Shown here: in pieces, positions 1 through 5,000 of the stretch
How the letters are laid out: every line of letters starts with the position of its first letter
Position numbering within the stretch: the stretch's first letter is position 1
Assembly (NCBI GenBank): GCA_013152135.1
Contig: JAADGX010000263.1
Span: forward strand, 1-5,000
DNA length: 5,000 nt
Direction of reading: 5' to 3'
Source of the DNA: Chlorobiota bacterium
GTDB taxonomy: Bacteria; Bacteroidota; Ignavibacteria; SZUA-365; JAADGX01
Notes under the pieces: model-generated
What the model was told of the DNA's origin: nothing
What the model saw: only the letters and a program-made list of their open reading frames with translations
The model's database searches: none
Translations under genes and position numbers: made by a program

Positions 1-1495
1 CGAACAACGTGTTACCCCGGTCGTCCCGGGCGCGCAACAGGATTGAATCACCCGGCTTCAGATCATCGAGCGCCTCGCGAAGGTCTTCCGGTGTTTCGAT
101 CTTCCGGGTTTGACCTTCCCGCATGGTTTCAAAGATGATCAACCCGGGCCTGAGCATGTTATCCCGCGCCTGGCTATACCGCTTTACTTTCGTGATCCGC
201 ACACCGTAATCCAGGCCAACTTTTTCCAGCTCGCTCCCGCTCACTTCGGCCACGGTAAATCCGAATTCTTCGAAATTCGCAGTGGACGGTTCCTCGCTCT
301 TCATCTTCTTCGGTTCAACGGTTCGCGGATGTGACGCTTCGCTCATATCTTCTTTGCGTGCTTTGAGCGTGATAGTCTTCTTGAACGTCCGGCCGGAGCG
401 GAAGATCGTCAGCTCGACTTCGTCCCCCGGCCGATGGCGACCGATCAGGCTCTGGAGCTGGTTGCTGTACCGCACTTCCTTGCCGTCGACTTCCAGAATG
501 ACATCACCTTCTTTCAAACCGGCTTCAATACCGGCGCCATCCTCGACCAGGTTCTGGATCAGCACGCCGGTCGCCTTATCCAGGCCGAGGGCATTCGCGG
601 TCTTCGCGTCCACGCTTGTAATGCGCACACCGATGTACCCGCGTACAAACTTTCCTTCCTTGATAAGGACATCGGCCACGGTCTTGGCGAGGTTGATGGG
701 CACTGCGAACGAGTAACCCACGTATCTCCCGGTCGGCGTGGCAATGGCGGTGTTCATGCCGATGACCTGGCCGCGGAGGTTCACCAGCGAACCGCCGCTG
801 TTGCCGGGATTCACGGCGGCGTCTGTCTGGATGAAATTCTCAATGGCATATCCCGATGCATCCCGCATAATTCCGATGTTGCGGCTCAAAGCGGAAACGA
901 TACCTGCCGTTACTGTTGAATTGAGTCCCAGGGGATTTCCCACCGCCAGCACCCACTCGCCCACCTGTACTTCGTCGGAGTTTCCGATGGAGGCCGGCTG
1001 CAAATCGTCGGCATCGATTTTAATCACCGCCACATCAGTCAGGGGATCCGTCCCGACCACCGTGGCATCGTATTCACGCGTGTCATAAAGAACAGCCGTG
1101 ATGCCGTTCTTGGTGGCGTTCTTGATAACGTGGTTGTTGGTCAGGATGTAACCGTCACTCGTCAGGATTATTCCTGAACCGGATCCTTCCTGGAGAATAC
1201 CCTCTTCGGAGTTTTCATTCGGTTTGTTGAAGAAGTGGAAAAAGCCGGGGTTTTCCGCCCGCGAACGAACGCGAATATATACGACCGTCGGTGTTACGGC
1301 CTGCGATACCTCGGTGAAGGTTTTGTTCAAAGCGAGAATATCCGGCGGTGGGGTAACAGGCGGATCAGTGGTAAATGAAACGCCGGACTTGGCGAAGGAA
1401 ATGTTGACGCCCGTGTAGGCGGCAAGGAAGACGGCGCTTCCGATAGTCCCAAACACCAGGATGAAGATGCTTGTGATAATCATTCGTTTGGACAT
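1..1495 (-). CDS. htrA: HtrA/DegP-family serine protease with two PDZ domains (3' end cut by window edge)
   Basis: Envelope quality-control protease expected to degrade misfolded proteins outside the cytoplasmic membrane. Translating down from the ATG at 1495 gives 498 uninterrupted codons to the window edge. Residues 1-4 (MSKR) precede a hydrophobic segment at about 6-30, a signal anchor or signal peptide. The trypsin-like domain follows: an HtrA-typical FFHFFN stretch near 85-90, catalytic His122 in TNNHVI, Asp154 in DPLTDVAVIKID, and Ser233 in NPGNSGG. All three catalytic residues are present, so it should be active. PDZ1 spans about 281-380, with the ligand-loop motif RGYIGV at 285-290. 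A charged linker (about 381-408) leads to a more divergent PDZ2 from about 409. The sequence stops at GNTLF, which in this family lies a few residues from the C-terminus. The start is supported by GGAGG 8 bases upstream. A 98-base gap from recO suggests separate transcription. Family assignment is certain; whether it is DegP, DegQ or DegS-like in role is not. Confidence 0.96.
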   Translation of the reverse strand, partial: MSKRMIITSIFILVFGTIGSAVFLAAYTGVNISFAKSGVSFTTDPPVTPPPDILALNKTFTEVSQAVTPTVVYIRVRSRAENPGFFHFFNKPNENSEEGILQEGSGSGIILTSDGYILTNNHVIKNATKNGITAVLYDTREYDATVVGTDPLTDVAVIKIDADDLQPASIGNSDEVQVGEWVLAVGNPLGLNSTVTAGIVSALSRNIGIMRDASGYAIENFIQTDAAVNPGNSGGSLVNLRGQVIGMNTAIATPTGRYVGYSFAVPINLAKTVADVLIKEGKFVRGYIGVRITSVDAKTANALGLDKATGVLIQNLVEDGAGIEAGLKEGDVILEVDGKEVRYSNQLQSLIGRHRPGDEVELTIFRSGRTFKKTITLKARKEDMSEASHPRTVEPKKMKSEEPSTANFEEFGFTVAEVSGSELEKVGLDYGVRITKVKRYSQARDNMLRPGLIIFETMREGQTRKIETPEDLREALDDLKPGDSILLRARDDRGNTLF

Positions 1496-1503
1496 GGACC
1501 TGG

Positions 1504-1508
1504 CCTCC
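1504..1508 (-). promoter_or_regulatory. Shine-Dalgarno sequence of htrA
   Basis: The minus strand reads GGAGG here, followed by 8 bases (CCAGGTCC) and then the ATG at 1495. This is near-ideal complementarity and spacing. It fixes the htrA start at 1495 rather than at the in-frame ATG four codons later at 1483. Confidence 0.85.
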
Positions 1509-1552
1509 GATATATTCTCAAAGTTATCTCGCGTTCTTCGTTCTTCTAACGT

Positions 1553-1575
1553 ATGGAATCTATCAAGAATTCCAT
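1553..1575. repeat. Perfect 7-bp inverted repeat upstream of htrA
   Basis: The arms ATGGAAT (1553-1559) and ATTCCAT (1569-1575) are perfect reverse complements separated by 9 bases. The repeat lies 18 bases after the recO stop codon and about 57 bases before the htrA start, the only gap in the window with room for a promoter. It could be an operator half-site pair or a small RNA hairpin. The stem is AT-rich with no T-run after it on the minus strand, so it does not look like an intrinsic terminator. A chance origin is possible. Confidence 0.4.
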
Positions 1576-1593
1576 GCTCAAGGGAGGGGAAAA

Positions 1594-2352
1594 TTACCCC
1601 ACAACAGTGGATTCAAGCAACGACAGTGATTTCAGACGCCGGGCGCCCGGCACGTGACGGCACAAGTGACCGGCTAACAGATGAACGATCTTCAACGATT
1701 CCATCGGTTCCAGAGAAAGGCTCGACCATGCTCCCGGCGACGGTCTTTCCAGCCACCGGAGCGCCTTGAGCTGGTTCATCGCCACCACCGGTCCTGTTTC
1801 AGATGATGAGCACCGACCGCAGACGAACCCGCCGAACTGGGATTCAAACGCGAGTGGCTCCCGGTCCAATTCCCCGCCGCATTTCACGCAAGCGTCGAGC
1901 TTGAGGCCGTAACCGATTTCCCGGAGAAGCGCGATCAGAAACGCAACGAGAGAATTCACGGGTGATTGCTCAGCGAGATCGAGAACGTCGAGCGCTTCCA
2001 CGAGGTGATCGAACAATACCGGGTGTGGCTCACGCGTGTGCACGGCGGTATTGAGAGCGTCCAGCATGGCGAAGCCCGTCATGGTCTTCTTGGGATCTTC
2101 GACGATGCTCTTATGAACCCGTGAGAGCGACGCATCCGACAGCAGGTGAATGTCTCGCGATTCCTTCAGGTAAAACACGGCCTGAATGCAGGACATGGGA
2201 TTGAGAATCGATACGAACTTGCTCCGGCTGGTACGGGCTCCCTTGGCAATGAGCGAGAGTTTTCCGTACTCCCTCGTGAACGCGGTGATGATTTTGCTCG
2301 TGTCACCGTACTTCACGGTCTTGAGTACAACCGCTTCGGTCTTGACTACCAC
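1594..2352 (-). CDS. recO: DNA repair protein RecO
   Basis: Recombination mediator of the RecFOR pathway: with RecR it displaces SSB from single-stranded DNA and helps load RecA in the cytoplasm. The 252-residue product has the usual family length. The N-terminus (VKTEAVVLKTVKYGDTSKII, then REYGKLSLIAKGAR) matches the RecO OB-fold, about residues 1-80. A helical middle follows. A Cys4 zinc-ribbon motif is formed by C155 and C158 (CVKC) and C178 and C181 (CGRC). The C-terminus ends with RRLKSLSLL, as is common for RecO. The start is GTG at 2352; upstream only a weak purine stretch (GGGGAAG) serves as ribosome binding site, and no in-frame ATG lies between it and the mtnA stop. It begins 22 bases after mtnA ends, so it is probably co-transcribed with it. 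RecO genes sit in many different contexts, so no metabolic link is implied. Confidence 0.95.
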   Translation of the reverse strand: MVVKTEAVVLKTVKYGDTSKIITAFTREYGKLSLIAKGARTSRSKFVSILNPMSCIQAVFYLKESRDIHLLSDASLSRVHKSIVEDPKKTMTGFAMLDALNTAVHTREPHPVLFDHLVEALDVLDLAEQSPVNSLVAFLIALLREIGYGLKLDACVKCGGELDREPLAFESQFGGFVCGRCSSSETGPVVAMNQLKALRWLERPSPGAWSSLSLEPMESLKIVHLLAGHLCRHVPGARRLKSLSLLESTVVG

Positions 2353-2374
2353 GTTCTTCCCCGCGGGAATTTTT

Positions 2375-3439
2375 TCATTCTTGCTCCGCCGTCATGTCGC
2401 CGCCCCGTTCGAGCGCCTCCGGGATGGACGAAGAGAACGGTGGATAGAGAACACCGGCATCGGTGATAATGGCGGTGATCAACTCGTTCGGCGTTACATC
2501 GAACGCGGGTGCGAACACCGGTGTATCGGGTAGCGTCACGGGCCGGTCCAGCACGGAGGTGATTTCTTCGGAACCTCGTTCCTCGATTGGAATCTGATCT
2601 CCCTTCTCGATCCGGGCGTCGACTGTAGAAAGCGGAGCGGCAATGTAAAACGGGATCCCGTGCCGTCGAGCTGCCGTGGCCAGCATGTACGTCCCGATTT
2701 TATTGGCCGCATCCCCGTTCCTTGCAATGCGATCGGCGCCGGTGATGACCGCCGTGACGGGAAACGTGCGCATGACGTGCGGAGCCGCTCCGTCCACGAT
2801 CAAACGGTGCGGGATGCCTCGCTGCCGGAGTTCCCACACCGTCAGGCGAGCGCCTTGCAACAATGGCCGGGTTTCATCAACGAACACTTCGACGGGTATG
2901 TCTTGCTCGTGTGCCAGGAACACCACGCTGAGCGCCGTCCCACCCGCGGCGGCAAGGGCTCCCGTGTTGCAATGGGTGAGAATGATACCCCCTTCCCCGA
3001 CCAGGGGCAAACCGTGGCGGCCGATAGCTTTGCAGCGTTTCCGGTCATCTTCGTGCACGCGCAGTGCCAGGTCCAACATGCGGGCGGGAATTTCGCCTGT
3101 GGGAGATTGATCGAGAAGTTTTCGCACACGCTCCAGTACCCAGAAGAGGTTTACTGCTGTGGGACGGGATGAGGCGAATGCCCGGAACGCCTTCTCCAGA
3201 TCATCTTTCCCGAAATTCGGCCCGCTGAACTTCTTTGCCGCCAGCGCCATCCCGTACCCGGCCGCGATGCCGATCAGCGGTGCCCCGCGGATTTCGAGCC
3301 GCTTGATCGCGTCCACGATTCTCCTGTAGTCCGTCGTTTCGTGGACGATAACCTCGAACGGGAGACGCGCCTGGTCCAGGAAACGAACCGCGCCCTTGCT
3401 CCAGCGAAGAACATCATTCCAGTCAAATGCCGTTATCAT
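2375..3439 (-). CDS. mtnA: S-methyl-5-thioribose-1-phosphate isomerase (aIF2B-related)
   Basis: Converts the ring-form aldose 5-methylthioribose-1-phosphate to the ketose methylthioribulose-1-phosphate in methionine salvage. The 354-residue product has the family's normal length. Signature blocks occur in order: LDQARLP (21-27), RGAPLIGIAAGYG (51-63), SRPTAVNLFW (91-100), ILTHCNTGALA with catalytic Cys157, VDETRPLLQGARLTVWEL (187-204), and TGADRIARNGDAANKIGTY with catalytic Asp236. After these come APLSTVD, IPIEER and FDVTPNELITAIITDAGV. The NGDAANKIGT block fits true MtnA better than ribose-1,5-bisphosphate isomerase or eIF2B-like paralogues, judged from memory of the families. The ATG at 3439 has no recognisable Shine-Dalgarno sequence and lies 9 bases after the kinase stop codon, in the same frame, so translation is probably coupled to the kinase reading frame. 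recO follows 22 bases downstream. Confidence 0.96.
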   Translation of the reverse strand: MITAFDWNDVLRWSKGAVRFLDQARLPFEVIVHETTDYRRIVDAIKRLEIRGAPLIGIAAGYGMALAAKKFSGPNFGKDDLEKAFRAFASSRPTAVNLFWVLERVRKLLDQSPTGEIPARMLDLALRVHEDDRKRCKAIGRHGLPLVGEGGIILTHCNTGALAAAGGTALSVVFLAHEQDIPVEVFVDETRPLLQGARLTVWELRQRGIPHRLIVDGAAPHVMRTFPVTAVITGADRIARNGDAANKIGTYMLATAARRHGIPFYIAAPLSTVDARIEKGDQIPIEERGSEEITSVLDRPVTLPDTPVFAPAFDVTPNELITAIITDAGVLYPPFSSSIPEALERGGDMTAEQE

Positions 3440-3448
3440 GGCCGGGGA

Positions 3449-4355
3449 TCAGGAAGACACATGCGACAGGTTCTTGAATTCTCGGAACCGGTCCTGTATG
3501 CTGAGGTACGAGAGATCGCGAATGCCGTCGATACCGAATTCCTCCACGCAGAACGAAGCGAGAGTACTGGCGTAGATGACCGCCCGTTTAAGGTTCTCGT
3601 CCGACACGTCGTCGGTGCGAGCCAGCCACCCGATGAAACCGCCCGCGAACGTGTCCCCTGCCCCGGTGGGATCCTGGATATTCTCCAGGGGATAGGCGGG
3701 AGCGAAGAAGATCGTTTCCTTGGTCGCCAGCAAGGCGCCGTGCTCGCCTTTCTTTATGATGACAAACCGCGGCCCCATTTCCAGGATTGTATTGGCGGCG
3801 ATGATGAGGTTCGGGTTGCTGGCAAGCATTCGCGCTTCCGAATCGTTGATGAGCAACCCGTCCACCAGCTTCAGGATTTCCAATACATCGTCCGGCTTCC
3901 CTTCGATCCAGTAATTCATCGTATCGCAGATCACCAGTCGCGGTTTGTCGATTTGCTGGAGCACTTTTTTCTGAAGGACAGGATCGATGTTCCCGAGGCA
4001 GACGTACATCGATCGCTTGTACGAATCCGGTATGACGGGATCGAAGTTCTCGAACACTCCCAGCTCCGTGAACAGCGTATCACGCATGTTCAAGTCGTAG
4101 TGATACCGCCCGCCCCAGCGAAACGTCTTCCCGCCCTCGATAACCTGCAACCCTTCGAGATCGATCATTTTCTCATCTATCGATGTACTCCGCGGGAAAA
4201 TCATCGCCGACCACGCCGACCACCCGCACCGGCTTGGTGAAGTAATTGGCGGCCAGAGAGATGTACACCGCTGAGCCACCCACGGCGTTTTCTTTCTTGC
4301 CGAATGGTGTCTCGATGTTATCAAGGGCGACTGAACCGACTACGAGAATGCTCAT
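3449..4355 (-). pseudogene. PfkB/ribokinase-family sugar kinase, split by a frameshift
   Basis: ATP-dependent small-molecule kinase of the PfkB fold; substrate unknown. The first reading frame (ATG 4355 to TGA 4175-4173, 60 residues) carries the typical start LVVGSVALDNIETPFG, the substrate-binding stretch GGSAVYISLAA and VGVVGDDFPAEY. The rest of the kinase continues in another frame from about 4180 to the TGA at 3451-3449: IDLEGLQVIEGGKTFRWGGRYHYDLN, the NxxE metal motif NDSE (3847-3836), then DPTGAGDTFAGGF, whose GAGD catalytic base Asp is codon 3655-3653. The two halves together give roughly 300 residues, the normal length. The second frame lies one base further on, equal to a 1-base insertion or 2-base loss. 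All core motifs survive, so the lesion is recent, a sequencing or assembly error, or less likely a recoding site. It begins 51 bases after the phosphatase stop and precedes mtnA by 9 bases. It could be a nucleoside or sugar kinase. Confidence 0.85.
4165..4190 (-). other. Frameshift site inside the sugar kinase
   Basis: In the upstream frame the minus strand reads GAG TAC ATC GAT AGA TGA, ending the conserved FPAEYID stretch at a stop (4175-4173). In the frame one base further on it reads GAT GAG AAA ATG ATC GAT CTC GAA, giving DEKMIDLE and the conserved continuation. The switch must fall in this interval. An in-frame ATG (4168-4166) starts 4 bases after the stop, so reinitiation of the C-terminal 239 residues is formally possible. 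No canonical slippery heptamer is visible; the site is a rare-type AGA codon followed by TGA. Confidence 0.75.
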
Positions 4356-4361
4356 AAAGAA

Positions 4362-4367
4362 CTCCTT
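4362..4367 (-). promoter_or_regulatory. Shine-Dalgarno sequence of the sugar kinase
   Basis: The minus strand reads AAGGAG, followed by 6 bases (TTCTTT) and the ATG at 4355. It fixes that ATG as the true start of the kinase and shows that the N-terminal frame, not the longer overlapping frame opening at 4324, is where ribosomes enter. Confidence 0.85.
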
Positions 4368-4406
4368 TTACAAATCGTTGTTCTGATCACTGGGACAATC
4401 AGCGTT

Positions 4407-5000
4407 TCATTGCGCCGCGCGCTTGAGAACCTCAAGCATCTGGTCGTGAATCAACCCGTTGCTGGCTACCCACTGCGGGACATCCAGGCGATGCGGATTC
4501 CCCTCGAAATCCGATGTTCTGCCACCCGCTTCCCGAACCAGTACGGCTCCCGCCGCGAGGTCCCACGGATTCAACCACACTTCCCAAAAACCGTCGAATC
4601 GCCCGCAGGCGACAAAAGCGCAGTCCAGGGCCGCGCTCCCCAGTCGCCGTATGCCCTGGGCGCTCATCAAGAACGCCTGGAACCGCTCAACCATGTGGTC
4701 GGGATTGCTTTTCACGTTGTACGGAAACCCCGTAACGAGAAGGCTCCGCGACAACTTGGAGGTGGCCGAAACGGAGATGCGGTTGCCGTTCAGGTATGCC
4801 CCTCCGCCTGCTTCCGCCGTGAACATTTCGCTCGACACCGGGTTGTACACAACGCCGGCGACCAGTTCACCGCGGTATTCCAACCCAATGGAAACAGAAA
4901 ACAGCGGCAACCCGTGGGCATAGTTCGTCGTGCCGTCCAGGGGATCTATAATCCAGCGGTAATCCGACGCCGTCTGAACCGTACCTCCTTCCTCGGCAAG
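4407..5000 (-). CDS. suhB: Inositol monophosphatase (SuhB)-family phosphatase (5' end cut by window edge)
   Basis: Mg2+-dependent phosphomonoesterase of the inositol monophosphatase superfamily, cytoplasmic, likely acting on inositol-1-phosphate or related sugar phosphates. The frame is open from the right edge and gives 197 residues before the TGA at 4409-4407, so about 65-75 N-terminal residues are missing relative to the usual 260-270. Family motifs are clear. The AEE near the edge supplies the metal-binding Glu. WIIDPLDGTTNYAHG (window residues 16-30) carries the two metal-binding Asp (codons at 4946 and 4937). VYNPVSSEMFTAEAGGGAYLNG and RRLGSAALDCAFVACGRFDGFWE follow, and NPWDLAAGAVLVREAGG holds the third metal-binding Asp (codon 4562-4560). 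An in-frame methionine at 4910 would be wrong as a start: it is a TTG inside the fold, and the active site lies upstream of it. The exact substrate is not determinable; suhB is the generic family symbol. The kinase follows after 51 bases, likely in the same transcript. Confidence 0.93.
   Translation of the reverse strand, partial: LAEEGGTVQTASDYRWIIDPLDGTTNYAHGLPLFSVSIGLEYRGELVAGVVYNPVSSEMFTAEAGGGAYLNGNRISVSATSKLSRSLLVTGFPYNVKSNPDHMVERFQAFLMSAQGIRRLGSAALDCAFVACGRFDGFWEVWLNPWDLAAGAVLVREAGGRTSDFEGNPHRLDVPQWVASNGLIHDQMLEVLKRAAQ

Noticed and set aside
434..919. A 161-codon open frame on the plus strand, with shorter companions at 282-716 and 738-1088
   Set aside because: All are antisense to the HtrA protease and PDZ1 coding region, which reads without interruption on the minus strand with an intact catalytic triad.
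1553..1575. Inverted repeat considered as an intrinsic terminator for the recO transcript
   Set aside because: The stem is only 7 bp and AT-rich, and the bases after it on the minus strand (ACGTTAG) contain no T-run.
2660..3172. Overlapping plus-strand open frames of 144-170 codons
   Set aside because: They are antisense to mtnA, which carries all family motifs; their translations resemble no family.
3341..4240. A 299-codon open frame on the plus strand
   Set aside because: It lies antisense to the kinase and the mtnA start, whose protein motifs are unmistakable. The translation has no recognisable domain and no Shine-Dalgarno sequence was seen; it is a codon-bias shadow.
4166..4324. Reading the kinase C-terminal frame as a complete gene starting at the ATG at 4324
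   Set aside because: The first ~45 residues in that frame are low-complexity out-of-frame sequence with no similarity to kinases, while the other frame over the same bases encodes a perfect kinase N-terminus behind a strong Shine-Dalgarno.
4381..4400. Short inverted repeat CTGAT/ATCAG between the phosphatase and the kinase
   Set aside because: A 5-bp stem with a 10-base loop is expected by chance and no T-run follows.

Overview
The window reads as an ordinary bacterial chromosomal segment with five genes, all on the minus strand. In transcription order (high to low coordinate) they are: an inositol-monophosphatase-family phosphatase cut by the right edge; a PfkB/ribokinase-family sugar kinase split by a frameshift; mtnA (methylthioribose-1-phosphate isomerase); recO (DNA repair); and an HtrA/DegP-type serine protease whose last residues are cut by the left edge. 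No RNA gene, mobile element, CRISPR array or long non-coding stretch is visible. The longest gene-free interval is 97 bases.

Organism: DNA of moderate to fairly high GC by eye (not counted), an exported or membrane-anchored HtrA with two PDZ domains, and a RecO with a Cys4 zinc motif. Two genes (kinase and htrA) have clear Shine-Dalgarno sequences, recO starts with GTG, and mtnA has no SD and sits 9 bases behind the kinase stop. The kinase N-terminus recalls small sugar kinases that I associate, from memory, with Chlorobi/Ignavibacteria-like and other FCB-group or candidate-phylum genomes. That placement is tentative. The strong SD sequences argue against a typical Bacteroidetes, where SDs are usually weak.

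Layout: the phosphatase (4407 to beyond 5000) is followed after 51 bases by the kinase (3449-4355), after 9 by mtnA (2375-3439) and after 22 by recO (1594-2352). This spacing suggests one co-transcribed unit. htrA (1495 to below 1) lies 98 bases further on, behind an AT-richer gap with a perfect 7-bp inverted repeat and its own strong SD, so it may have its own promoter.

The phosphatase, kinase and isomerase all act on phosphorylated small molecules, and the kinase-isomerase pair could belong to salvage of methylthioadenosine or related nucleosides; this rests on context only. recO and htrA look like unrelated housekeeping neighbours. The most notable observation is the kinase frameshift: both halves carry well-conserved family motifs but in different frames. 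I found no evidence for a new biological system.
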